Source: Gnetum montanum
Taxonomy: Eukaryota > Streptophyta > Gnetopsida > Gnetales > Gnetaceae
Assembly (NCBI GenBank): GCA_015680685.1
Contig: MNCI01002192.1
Location: 299,358 to 363,357, forward strand
Length of the DNA: 64,000 bases
Direction of reading: 5' to 3'
Below the pieces are notes generated by a model. The model was given only the letters and a program-made list of their open reading frames with translations. It made no database searches and had not been told where the DNA came from. Below are positions 45,840 through 57,328 of the stretch, piece after piece (positions within the stretch are counted from its first letter, which is position 1; each line of letters starts with the position of its first letter). A program made the position numbers and the translations under genes.

Positions 45840-48256
45840 TCATTGTGAGAGCTTGTCTAGGCTTTTGGTTCTAAAAAAAGATCTTCTCTTCTTGCGATTG
45901 TTAGAACTAACAACGGGTTGAAGGTTTACAGCTCTCATAGCATTACGTTGCTGCAGTTGAGTGGGGAGTTCCCCTTGCATTGTTGGAGCGGGTGTTAGTG
46001 GGACTACCAATGTAATAGTGGCAGATGGATTTAGAGGATGGTATGTATGTTGTGTGTCTCCTAGAGGAGAAGGAGTCCTAAAATACTCCAAAACTTGGTA
46101 GTCACGTTGTAGAGTTGCGTGACCCATAGAGTCACTTAGAGAAACCGGCTGCTGCACGTAGTAGCCATATGGGTCTGGTTGCCGGTAAGGGTATTGTTGT
46201 CTAGGCAGTGGCATCCCCCATGACTATCAGTGTTTCCACTGCTGGTTCACCTGATAGGTTGTGGAAAATTTCCACTAGGGTAATACATTAACGGTTGGTG
46301 GAACTCCCTTGGGTTACCTTGGGGATAAGGTAACCTTCAGGGTGCTTGCTGTCTGTTAAGTCTTGGGTTGAGTGCATACACCCCAGACTCTTGTAGATGT
46401 GAGATTATTGGGCAACATCCCTTAGGATGGTCATATTGGTAGATCTCACATCCACCATCATTATCTGTGTCAGAATCCACAACTTCATCGGCGATAGTCA
46501 TTTTTCCCTTACCCTTGTCACATGCATGGCCTGAATCTCTCCACTTTTTCTTATCATGGTCACTACTTCATTCCTTAGACTCCTCTACGACTTTTAAAAT
46601 AGTTTCAAACCTACTGTCTATGGAGTCCAACATTTTATCTACCTTAGCCAACACTTTTGTTGTTAATTTCTGAAGCGGCAAGGTTCTTCTATTCACCAAA
46701 TCTTCGAGTGGTGACTCATCCTCTTCATCCGAGAATCTCACTTCCCTCTTTCAGAGGGAAGGATCATGATTGTACTCTTCCATGCTTTCTCTTTTCTGTA
46801 GCTCCTCTTCTTCTTTAGCTACTTGGTCCAACATTCTATGAATTTCATGGGATCTAAGTTTAGATAGTCTCCCTTGGGCATAAGTCCCAAGGGTTCTCCT
46901 AGTTTCATCCCGTTGTGCGTAACCATGTCCTGGGAAATGATGTAGCAATGCATACTAGTGGTCCATGGTAGCATCCAAGGGCTCATGATTCCCCTACTTC
47001 CATCCTTGGATCTGCTTATGCAAGTTAGACACTCTGGAGTACGTTTGGTATTTATCGTTGAAGAGTTTTAACATCGTACTCAACCTCCTAATGGTTTCCA
47101 ATTCTAAGGACCAGTACCAACTCTTTGGTTCTTTTATGAGTGTCCTAGAAAATAACTTTAACTTCTGCCACTCATTCTCAATATTTTTCAAGATGCAGGC
47201 ATCATGGAATGCCTATAAATGATTTTGCGGATAAGCGTTGTATCCCCCTTCGAAGCATGGGATATTGTCCATATCTAACCTCTTAATTCGATTGTCTTTT
47301 TGATGCCTTGTAGGTATTCTCAAAGCCTTCGTAATATCTAACATACTTCAGGTGGTAAGTAGGGGTTCATCATGATCATCTCTCTTATGATGTCTATGAT
47401 GCCTACATTGTTCCCTACTTTCCCTTCTATGTCTTGACTCTCTAGAGTGCCCTCGTCCTCTCTCTCAACTCTCTCGTCGAGGTCTCTCATCGCGCTTACC
47501 CTTATCCTCACCGTTGTGCTCCTTATGACTGTGTCCTAATGTGGAAGAAGAGGGTGAATGATGTGATGAAGGTGAAGAAGAAGGGGAACCATCACCATGA
47601 CGATGTTTCTTACCTTCTCTTTGGTGAATACGGCCCTGATCGTGATGACGATCAGAATGCTCACCCTTGTCATGTATCTGTGTTCCCTCGTTCAACACTT
47701 GGTTTTCATGGGGATCAGAACCAAAGTTATGGATTGTGGAGTGTAGGTTCTGAACCACCACCTCCTGACCATCGTTAGGATGGGGAACATCATTTGGTGG
47801 AGAACCTATGAAAATAGGTTCACCACCCTTAACTTCGTGTATAAAGGGTGAAGCATTACAAGGGCCTTTGCCCTTCAACGATGTGTGGTAACTCTCCCAT
47901 CACTCATCCTGTTGACATTGCACTTCTGTAAGATGGTAATCCCTTGTGTTGTAATCACATGCAACGTACTCAGCATATAGTTGTGACATGTCAATTCATG
48001 CAAGGACACAAAGGAGCATGTTGGGGATGGCTCTATCTAGAGGTAACACTATGTTACCTTCCAAATATCTCCAACGCAGCTGTTCATCTTGATGGAAGAC
48101 AAAGGTAAATTTGGGTACATATTCATCATGATGAATGTACACCACACTAAATTCTTGAGGGACTCGTTGATTTTGGTTATGTGTTTGATGCCGTCAACTG
48201 TCTCTAGTGTTATCCCTAGGCAATGAAGTGCTTTTGTGAGAAGTAGAAGAAGACAT
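45840..48256 (-). pseudogene. gag: gag of element E
   Basis: ATG at 48256 (MSSSTSHKSTSLPR; I has a similar start). A long Ser/His/Arg-rich low-complexity linker (47700-47465) precedes the core: 'NHLQAFHDACILKNIENEW' near 47225-47170, 'YQTYSRVSNLHKQI' near 47050, 'ETRRTLGTYAQGRL' near 46900. A knuckle CEIYQYDHPKGCC near 46425 has lost the second Cys. A Tyr/Pro-rich tail (46214-45840) has 'YPYRQPDPYGYYV'. Few stops, the best preserved gag of the C/E/I type. Confidence 0.82.
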
Positions 48257-48382
48257 TGTTGTCTTACTTGGTGTGCTACTTGACCATTATTTAATTTTCT
48301 TTTGATCAACCCTAAGGGTTTGTTTAAGCTCCCAATGATGTGGATAATTTTCTATGTTCTACTTAGTGCACAAAAAACTTAG

Positions 48383-48400
48383 TCCCCAGCAATGACACCA
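48383..48400 (-). promoter_or_regulatory. Primer-binding site of element E
   Basis: The plus strand TCCCCAGCAATGACACCA matches 14 of 18 bases of the tRNA-Asp 3' end. Confidence 0.75.
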
Positions 48401-48401
48401 A

Positions 48402-49244
48402 TGATGAGTGGCGAGGTACCCCTACACTCAACCATACGAATACGAGGATTACACATGTGATCCAGTCAAACTCTGCAGACTAAGTTCCTACACACCTCAT
48501 GGAATACTTAAGGTAATCATTTGTTGTCTTCCCATACTTACTTGTATTTGTCATGATTGTATGGTTAAGTAAGTTTGAAGTATATGATTTTTATATATTT
48601 TCTATTTTATCTCCTATGCTAATGAGGTGAAGGGTGAAGAGACTAATTAACTAACTTTAACTAAATAACTAAGCCTTAATTAACCTAGCATCAGCATCTG
48701 TTCCCACTTGCTATTCACACCTGAACCAATGTAACCTTGGTTACCAAATGCTATTCATTACTGGGTCCACCAAGCGTAACGCACGTGCTCGAAGCGGTCG
48801 TACTGAATGCACTTAACTATGGGAGAAGGGTTGAGAGAGATTTAATTAGCTAATAAAGCATTTAAATGATAAACAATAAATAAAAATAATTAAAATCCTA
48901 TTTATCCTATTCCATGCACTGCAAGGTTTATCCAAGAAGTTCATCTTTATTTCCATATACAAACTTATGTTCAAGTACAATATTTGCTCGAATAAAGATC
49001 CGTTCACTTTGGAGCTCCTACTATGGGCACATGGAAATTATTCTATCTCTGGAAAGGTAAAACTGCTAGAGTTTCACTATGGTCTAGGCCTAGATTAAAA
49101 ACAAGGGAGAGCTGCCTCTTATTTATAGACTTGGCAGTGCACCACAATATCGCGTATGCGATATCGCAGGGGACGACGCGATATCATGGCTAATGCAATA
49201 TCGCTTACGCGATATCGCAACCCATGTGATATCGCATCCCATCA
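48402..49244 (-). repeat. 5' LTR of element E (843 bp)
   Basis: Homologous to 42224-43034 with roughly one difference per ten bases by eye, mostly transitions. TATA box retained near 49118-49130 and GATATC palindromes 49145-49235. Confidence 0.9.
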
Positions 49245-49249
49245 ATAGT
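49245..49249. repeat. Target-site duplication ATAGT, right of element E
   Basis: Exact copy of 42219-42223. Confidence 0.9.
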
Positions 49250-49540
49250 GTAATATAGTTCCTAATGAATAAACCAACGGTGAGCCCTTGCACCATATGG
49301 TGGCTCACGATCTTATAAGAGTTCAACCTTACAATGATTGATCATAAAGGCACCAAGAATGTTGTTGTTGATCATTTATCTCAATTACGATGGGACAACA
49401 AAGAGGATGAATATCCAATTTCTAAGCATTTCCCCAATGAACTCCTCTTTGCAAGTGTAATAAACAATCAATTAATCATAGAGACAAATTGGTATAGTAG
49501 CATTAGTACCTATCTCCTTACAAAATAAACACCACAAAGG
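49245..49540 (+). pseudogene. RNase H of element G, second part
   Basis: Continues after E with 'FLMNKPTVSP' and 'VVVDHLSQLRWD', the normal end of RNase H and link to integrase. Joined with 42223 it restores the domain order seen in F. Confidence 0.82.
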
Positions 49541-49544
49541 TTAG

Positions 49545-50805
49545 ATGTTAAAAAGAAACAATAGTTTCTTCACTGAACCAAATATTTCATGGAAATTAAT
49601 GGACAACTTTTTAAAGTATGTTCTGATGGCTTGGTTCAATGGTTTGTTCTTGATGTAGATCAATTGTGAGTTTTCCAAGATGCTCATGAGGGCCCTCCTG
49701 GGGGTCATTATGCTGGGAGATGAAAAACCATTAAAATCTTGCTTGCAAGATATTATTGGCCTACATTGTTCTGGGACGCTCATCATTTCATCCAATCTTG
49801 TAAGCACTACCAACATGATACAGAAATAACTGCTAGAATGAAGGGTCTGCAACAATGGATTCAATCCTTAGAACCCTTTAACATATGGGAAATTGATTTT
49901 ATGGGGCCTATTACACCAATGTCCAATGGGAAGGCCTACATTGTTGTTGTTGTTGACTATTTTACAAAGTGGGCAGAAGCAGCCACTATTATGGATTGTA
50001 CATCATCTACCACTACATGATTTTTTCAACAACAAATTATAAATAGGTTTGGTGTGCCTCGTGCCCTTATTTCTAACAATTATACACATTTTACAGGTGT
50101 GACTTTCTAGAAATTGATGTAATGCTTAGGAGTTGAGCATAAGCTGACTACACCATATCATCCTCAAGCGAATGGTCAAACCAAACTCATCAATAGGGAG
50201 ATCACAAAAATACTAACATGGACCATTAGCAAATATAGGTGAGACTGAAGAACCAAACTAAATGATGCTCTTTAGGCATACCGCTCCACATGAAAACTCC
50301 CTATAGGCTACTCTTCCTATGAGTTAGTGTATGGTAAACTTCCAATGCTTCATATTCAAGTTGAGCTCCATACCCTATCCATAGCATGCGAACTTAACCT
50401 TGATCTCAATCTAGCAAAAAAAGAACGATTGATGTACCTTAACTTGCTAGATGAAAATTGATTAGCGACCCTGTCATCCAACGAACTGCACAAGGCCTTT
50501 AACAAACAATTTCATTACTTAAGGATTAGGAAAGTCAAATACCAACTGGGAGATAAGGTTCTTTATTGGAATCCTACACATGTGCCACAATGAACTAAAT
50601 TTCAAACATTATCGAAAGGATCCTATATCATTCATGAAATGTTTCCTTTAGGGTCCATGATGATTTATAAACCTGAAAGCCCAAATAAGGAATTACTAGT
50701 TAACATCCAACAAACCAAACTATTCCATGAGCCTAAAACAGCCAGTACTAATACTACCTCTATTGGTGAACAACCCTGCTCCTTATTTCGTATCACCTCC
50801 TTCCA
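49545..50805 (+). pseudogene. Integrase of element G, catalytic residues lost
   Basis: Open 49739-50020. Core 'IWEIDFMGPI' holds the first Asp, followed by 'AYIVVVVDYFTKWAEA'. In 'RFGVPRALISNNYTHF' Asn (50075-50077) replaces the second Asp. In 'YHPQANGQTKLINRE' Lys (50183-50185) replaces the catalytic Glu. 'YSSYELVYGKLP' and a GPY-type C-terminus ('GDKVLYWNPTHVPQ') follow. The reading is long with few stops, so these substitutions are easy to see. Confidence 0.85.
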
Positions 50806-52317
50806 ACTCAGTCATGGGGGAGATGGCCACCAATGCTAACCATTCTAAGCCCTCAGTTCCTTTTGTACTTTTGTTTTACACATTTTTCATCTTTACTTAT
50901 CTTTTTTATACCATCATTAACATTTTTTACTATTTCTTTGTTTGATTTATACTTACTCATCACATAATAAGTGTTCATGATGGTGGATTGTACTATAATG
51001 ATGTTGATTGCTAATTTTTGGTTTTTACCTTTGACTTTTAATGTTGATACTAACATATGATTTCTTTTGATAAAATAAGTATTGAGTCCACATCATCCAT
51101 TCATCCATTCAGCTCTATGGTCTCCCTTGAGCTTCGAACTATATTGTCCCTTTTTCTAAGTAAACTTATTAATGAATTGGTGGCTTGGTATTCTTCAAAC
51201 CAAGGAAAGGTTCAAATGGATTGAAAAGGGTGTGACCTCAAAGGGATTCAATGCATTTGTGCTAGCTTTCTCTTGGGTACTTCGATGTTTTTCATAGGTT
51301 TTCCTATATTTTTCTATTGACCACTATTGGGAACTTGACTAAATTAAATAAGTCTTTGCATGGTGTGATTCTCACAAAAAAAATTGGTGGAAATTCAAAG
51401 CACACCCCTTAGACATAATAAGAAACATGGACCACAAGCACTAGTTATGGCACTGGAAAGACAGGTTACCCATGCTTGAAGGTTTCCTCTAACTAAGGCC
51501 CTTTCTCGCTTCCTACTTCTCTATCTTTCTCTTGTTGGAATGGTGGCAGCTCTATGGATGCATTCTTGTTATTTAGGAGGCTAGGTTGGTCAAGTGTGTT
51601 GATGCGGGATCACTGGATGTGGTTTGTTTTGATCCTGATTTGGAATGAATTCTATTAAGTCACCTTAACCACATAATACACGAGGGACTTTACATAACCT
51701 TGATATTGGGATTCAATACCATTCTCTCTTCTCTTCCAAATTTCTTTCCATATTCAACCTAATTGCTAGTTTTATGATTAGTCTATATCGTGGTTACCAC
51801 ATTATCATTCTCTGGTAAACTCTTCTAGGCAATCCTTAACCATTGTTTCCATATGTCATTCCTAGAGCCTACAAAATCTTTGGTTTTTGGGTATGTCAGG
51901 GCATAAAAAGCATTAGCCTACTTTGGGGAGGATCCACTGGCATTCCTTTTTGGTGCAATTGTTAAGTTCTTTTCCTTAAACATTTCTTGTGATGAACCAT
52001 TTCCCATTTCCACCCATCCATGACATCCAATTTTATTTTATTGGCTTCACCGTTTTTATTTCTCTATTCTTCCTTGTTCTTTCATTTTCCATCTTATCGC
52101 TATTGAAGGTTTGCTATTAGTCGTGGGGCTGTGTCACAAAATTTTTCATTCCATTACTTATCTCACTCCTACACCTTGGGTAGTCACCAGTGATAAGCCT
52201 CTAACCCAGTATCTTCCATATCCACAACCTAGCCAATGTGCTTCATAGCAAGGCAAGGTATCAACTACATTATATCATATCTATCCTTGCTAATTTGTGA
52301 CTATGTTGTATGTGCAG
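50806..52317 (+). other. Conserved family non-coding block in element G
   Basis: AGTCATGGGGGAGATGGCCA near 50812, AAAAGGGTGTGACCTCAAAG near 51225 and CACTAGTTATGGCACTGGAA near 51440 with CTAACTAAGGCCCTTTCTC. Ends at an acceptor-like GTATGTGCAG (52308-52317). Confidence 0.65.
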
Positions 52318-52690
52318 ATGGCGATCACATGAACAATGAAATGGGATAGGAAGGAGCACTCAAGATGGACTAGAGTTAAAGCAATTATGCAAGGAACACA
52401 CATCATATGGTCATGGATGAACAATGGTGTGCACATCGGTAGCAACACACCTCATTTTCTTTTTTTTTTTCTCTCTCTCTCCAAGTTGTCAAATGAGGAT
52501 CTAGATGTCATATATATACAGTGTTCACCACAATGGATATGAACACCAATGTTGTAATATTTTTTTCGATCCATTTATTGGATACTTTGAGTCTATCATT
52601 CCATGTCACTATTAGATTTTTGTACGGTTAATAATCCCATACCTTTTTAATATTTTGTAAGGAACTCAAGGATAAGATTTCATTCAGTCA
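52318..52690 (+). other. Extra-ORF start remnant and 3'UTR of element G
   Basis: ATGGCGATCAC at 52318 lies exactly where A starts its extra ORF (ATGGCCCTGAA), also directly after a CAG. The ORF body is missing and the sequence passes within about 30-100 bases into the 3'UTR shared with E, including a CTCTCTCTC tract near 52471. Confidence 0.55.
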
Positions 52691-52698
52691 TGGCCATA

Positions 52699-53350
52699 TG
52701 ATGAACCATGATATCAGGACCATGATATTGGATCTGTGATATTAGGTCTACAATATTGGATCCTATTAAGTGATATCAGACATACGATATCAGAACCTGT
52801 CTCATTGTCTATAAATAAGAGGAAGGCACACTTGGTTTTAGCATTAGTTTCTTAGTCCTTTACCTGAACTCTTGCAGTTTCTGTTTCTAGAGTTAGAATT
52901 ATTTCTAAGTGCCCACAGTAGGAGTCATAAAGTGAACGGATCTTTATTTGAGCATTGTGTACCTAAGCACACCTTGTGTCCAGAAATAAAGATGAACTTT
53001 GTGATAAACCTTGTAGCATTTAGAATAGCTTATTTATTTCTTTTAATGTTATTTATAATTATTTAATGCCTTCGTTAGTTAATTGATGTTGCTTTTATTA
53101 ATTTGTTAACTTTCACAAGTAAGCACACTCAGTATGACTACTTCCAACATATGTGGAACACTTGGTAACCTAATAATGATTAGCATTTGGTAATCCCAGT
53201 AGTGTTACACTAGTTCAGGATGTGTACGGAGAGTGGGAACAAATGCTAGTGTTAGAACTAGTTAGAACACTTAGTCCTTGGAGTTCGACCAAATCATGCA
53301 TAATGCTCATATTCGTATGGTTGAGTGCAGGGGTACCTTGCCACTCATCA
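52699..53350 (+). repeat. 3' LTR of element G (652 bp)
   Basis: TGATGAACCATGATATC to CCACTCATCA. GATATC/GATATT words 52708-52790, TATA box CTATAAATAAG at 52809-52819. Shorter than the related LTR at 41167-41992 owing to an internal deletion near 53270. Confidence 0.88.
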
Positions 53351-53599
53351 CTCCCCAAGCTTAAACTATTAAAATAATATTCAATTAATTACCATGAATG
53401 ATTAAGACCAATAAATAAAATCTATTAGCTAGGAATAAAATAATACCATTAGTCTGTGATCATAAAATAAAAAATGTAACGATAAACTTATAATGCCCAA
53501 CGAATTAATATAACCTCATATAACAAAAAAAAGGTATTCAAAGGAAGAAAGCTTATGAACTAAAGAGCTAATCATGGGTGATGTTTGTAATCATCGTAG

Positions 53600-55330
53600 G
53601 TGCTTAAACAAGGACCACATGTGGGAGAGCCATTACAACTCAAGGAGAAGATACCCCAAGGAGGAAGCGACCAATAATAATAATAATAATAATAATAATA
53701 ACCCCAATAATAAGCAACCACGAATATGCATGCTACCAAGCCTCTTTAGGAGGAATTCAACATAGAATCTATTAGATATATTTTCACTATAGAGATGGAC
53801 CAGTCCAAGCAAGATGAGGCTCCCAGGATAAGACCTATTCTTGAGGGCACCCTCACAAAGGCCTATCTAGAATGGATCAAAATTAAGGAGATCTAATTTT
53901 CTATTTTATATGAGTTGAACTTTGGATCCTTCTTAGAGTTGGCATCATAGAAAGTTATAATGTAGTTGTAGGGGTCTCTGTTATGGCCCATTCCATCCAA
54001 TAATAAAGAATGGTGCATGGAGGAAGCATACCTATTCTAGAAAAAATGATAAGGAGATGCATAGGTGAAAATCAAAGATATCATCATCTCCTATTCAGTT
54101 GAGACCATTGCTAAAGCCATCAAATTGTCAAACACTAGGAAAATATTGCTAAAATTTTCATGTAGGTAGATCCAAGGACAAAAAAGGAATAGGTCCAACG
54201 ATGTTAAGAAGTGGACTGTAAGAAGTATGGTTTCATAACAAATGTGAAAATAGCCTACTTCAAAATCATGGCTTATCACCTAAATTTAATGATAAAGTCA
54301 AGTAAGATGATAGCCTTATTTGCCAAGGAATGTGTGGCTCTAAGAGGAAAATTATCTTACACCTATCCCAAGTCATCTTCTTGGAAATCAACAAGATCTT
54401 TAAGAAAAATGAGAAGGATAGGAAGACACTCCCTTTTCCATGTTTAATTAGGAAATTATGAAAAAGGGAATGGATAGCTTGCTACTCAAATGATGTAGTC
54501 CACTACACTCTTGTTGTATCATGGCTACAGATAATGAAGGACATGGCAATAGCAAAGCTTTAGAAAGAGGAGCAGCCATCACCACTACCGCCTATAGCAC
54601 CAGAAACCACATCAGAGATGCTTGCAACTACATATTAACTCAAGAAACTTTAAGAGTAATAATTGTAGTAACAACAAGTATCTATAAGTGATGGGGAGTC
54701 ATCTATCTACGATCCATCCATGAGTCATTTGAATGAGGGTGCTAGGATCATAAGTTGGCTAAATAGAAAGACATCACCACTACTCTCTACATAATGAAAC
54801 CAAGCATCTACAAGATCCAATTCAAGCAATAGGAAGATCATTATATCGATTTCTAAATAATAATTTTCCAAATGTTTGGGAAATATAAGAACCTTCTCTG
54901 TCATGTTGAAGAAAGGAGAAGAGGTAACAATCCTAGTGATGCCACATAAGAACCAAGAGATGGAGAGAGATGTGGTGGTTAATAAAGCATCTAAAGTCAT
55001 CAATGCTCCTGTAGTGTGTATACCAAACATATCTACTATGGTGAATATCCATCAGATGAGCACTACCCAACATAATGAGATGTTTGGAAGACTTGTAGAA
55101 GCTAGGAAGCTACATCTAGAGATCTTTAATCTCTTGGATGAAATTATTACTAACTAATTATAGCTATTAGAGACAAGGAACAAGTTTCTAGTTTTTGCAT
55201 TGGAAATATTTGATGCTAGAACCTTGAAAATTTTAACATGGAATAGTTTTAACCTCAAATCCATGGGCCTCGCAAAGAAGGATATGAATCACCCTAGACA
55301 ATCATGTCAATCACCTAGGGACTTAAAGAT
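53600..55330 (+). pseudogene. Extra 3' ORF of element F/H (C-terminal coiled coil missing)
   Basis: Starts after an ATCATCGTAG acceptor-like site with GTG in place of ATG. Landmarks: an Asn run from an ATA/AAT microsatellite (53672-53702), 'YELNFGSFLEL' near 53910, 'RKTLPFPCLIRKL' near 54420, 'YDPSMSHLNE' near 54710 and 'GNIRTFSVMLKKGEEVTILV' at 54879, which aligns with 'ENVASFQVQLE' of A. The reading stops being homologous near 55330, before the coiled coil. Stops are frequent in the first part; 54876-55157 is open. Confidence 0.7.
53672..53702. repeat. AAT/ATA microsatellite
   Basis: About ten tandem trinucleotides within the extra ORF, giving an Asn run in one frame. Confidence 0.9.
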
Positions 55331-55950
55331 CTATTAATGATGTATTAATAAAAAAGAACAAATGTGTGCAATAGTTGATGAAATACCAAATCAAATGAGT
55401 GAGAATAGAAAAATAAATGATGAATGTAGCAAAAATAAAAGAACTACAACTTTGTATTAATTTAATATAAAAAAAGGTTTAGGAAATATAGATTGTGGGT
55501 TATAAAACCTAAGAACAAAGAAAATATCTTTGATGCTTGATGTAGGTAGCAAGGTTTATTCTACCATAGAATCTACACTTGTTCTTCTCCAATTAATTTT
55601 CTCTTGAACTTTGGTTACTATAGGTCTACTTTATTTTGGATGATCAACACTACAAGAGAAAATGGTTGCTAACTCTTGGGTATCTACACTGCTCTAAAAT
55701 TCTTACGTTTGGCCCATATGAAAATTTTCCAAACATCCTTTTGATGAAGCAAATCCTTGTTTAAATAGATTTGTGGTTGATAAATTCTTCCATGCTTGCT
55801 GATAGATTTCTAGTGAATTTTGGGGTGTTCAAGGCATCTTTTGGTAGTGAATGAGTAAATTTATCTAATTTTTTTTTGGTTTCATAAGCTCTCTTTCATG
55901 ATGCCCAAGGTGTGGGACTAGAATACCTAGTGTATGAGATTAAATTCCAA

Positions 55951-55991
55951 ATCTCATATGTTGGCCCCATAGGCTAGCCAACATATGAGAT
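55951..55991. repeat. Perfect 15-bp inverted repeat
   Basis: ATCTCATATGTTGGC (55951-55965) and GCCAACATATGAGAT (55977-55991) with an 11-base spacer. A related TATGAGATT lies just upstream at 55934. Confidence 0.9.
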
Positions 55992-56010
55992 CAAGGTGCT
56001 TAATGTATAA

Positions 56011-56023
56011 GGTATAAATAATG
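56011..56023 (+). promoter_or_regulatory. TATA box downstream of the inverted repeat
   Basis: GGTATAAATAATG, 20 bases after the inverted repeat. Confidence 0.4.
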
Positions 56024-57328
56024 ATTTTTACAACCTATAAAACACCTTTAAGCCTTAATAAGCTAGAATATAATTCATTTCTAGAAATATAGGGTCGTAA
56101 TGCAAGACTTTTATGAAAAGTCAAGTAATTTTATCTACCTTTATTTTCCATTAGATTACAAAAACTTTTGGCTATAAGTTGTAACATGAATTTTATTTTG
56201 AATGTTTCATTGGTCCCTCTTTGTTGATGTTTTGAGGATTGACCTAAGAGACATCAACAAAGAATGTGAAACACCATCTCAAGTACATTACCAATGCTCC
56301 CTCTCCATATCTAATCCTATAGCTATCAAACCATGTTTGGAGTGCTTGAGATGGAGAAATAAGATCATGATGAAGTGTTATGAGTTCAAGAAGAGATAAA
56401 GGCTATATTGGATATTGAGGATGGCTACATGGATTAAAAAAGAGTTCTGAATGTTGACATCATGATCATGATATGGTAGTGACAAGATTGCTAATTAGTG
56501 TAGTCTTTACACTTTGTGCTTTGAAGTATTGGTTACTCTATAATGTCTCAAAGAAACTAGCACCTCACTCAAAGACTTATTTGTCCATTAGTCTCCTCCC
56601 TTTTTTTGTTTGGAGCTCTTTGATTTGAATTTTATGCTCTTGGCCTTCTTGGAAATTCTTTCCCTTGTTTTCTTTAAGAGGTAAAACCATCATTGCATTT
56701 CATTACTGAGGTTGAATTTTGCTTTTTTTTCTTGTTGAATGAGATGTCTTATAGTTAATAAACTTGATGGCAGAGTATATCAAAGGATATGTCATGTGGC
56801 CACGTTGCATGAATGTCAAACATAGGTCATCATTGTCATCAAGATAAGGAAGGCTATAATTTTCCTATGGGATTGTGGCTCAAGAGGAGTAATGGAGATG
56901 ATGTGAAGTAAGAACTCTTGGCACAGTGAAACAAGCTAATTGAATCTCATGCATCAAGATTGCTTGGAAACTTTTTGCCATGATGAGTTACATCTTCATG
57001 ATGACCCCAAGCTTCATCCTACAAGAACCACTTCAAGAGTACAATAAGAAACATCAAATAATTCACATGCTTACAATAGTTTGCATAAGACTACATGGAA
57101 GAACAAGAAAGATATAGGCCATCATAGGCTACAATAGGTACAACATGAGAAACTTGTCTTTTGTTATATAGACTCATACAAAGTTTGCAATTCATCTATC
57201 ATGTTAAAAAGAAATAATGAGAGGTTACATAAGCTTGCTTATTAGATGATACAAAAGTTATTAACATTAATCATTCATTTAAAGTTGCAAACAAAGATAA
57301 ACAAGGGGTATGGAAAAATAGGTTAGCA

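Larger units (their letters stand above)
42224..49244 (-). mobile_element. Element E: deletion derivative (gag-protease only)
   Basis: A 7.0-kb complete insertion on the minus strand with LTRs 42224-43034 and 48402-49244, a tRNA-Asp-type primer-binding site (48383-48400), gag from 48256, protease to about 45230, then a direct junction near 45055 to the integrase end and the family non-coding block (44930-43400), and a polypurine tract next to 43035. RT, RNase H, integrase and the extra ORF are missing. It split the RNase H gene of G. Confidence 0.9.
36023..53350. mobile_element. Compound insertion (D minus, G plus, E nested) in element F/H
   Basis: One CTCCC duplication encloses element D in minus orientation joined directly to a 3' part of element G in plus orientation, with E later inserted in G. 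Both outer termini are the U5 end of an LTR (CCACTCATCA type), so this is not a normal LTR element. See the findings for interpretation. Confidence 0.7.
53351..55330 (+). mobile_element. Element F/H, right part
   Basis: Begins with CTCCC and continues the leader that stopped at 36022 (TTAAAATAATATT near 53366 aligns with TTAAATAATATT near 24300 of C). It carries the N-terminal two thirds of the extra ORF and then ends. No 3' LTR was found. Confidence 0.75.
55331..57328. repeat. Unidentified repeat with a promoter-like block
   Basis: No coding homology. TATGAGAT words and a 15-bp inverted repeat (55951-55991) precede GGTATAAATAATG (56011-56023) on the plus strand, which resembles a U3/TATA layout. 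An 11-bp hairpin lies at 56220-56261. A pyrimidine tract at 56591-56607 could be a minus-strand polypurine tract belonging to the Tat-type fragment that follows. Confidence 0.35.

Noticed and set aside
52336-52542. Frame of 68 codons after the extra-ORF start remnant in G
   Set aside because: Its counterpart in E is not open and the sequence matches the shared 3'UTR, so it is not considered coding.
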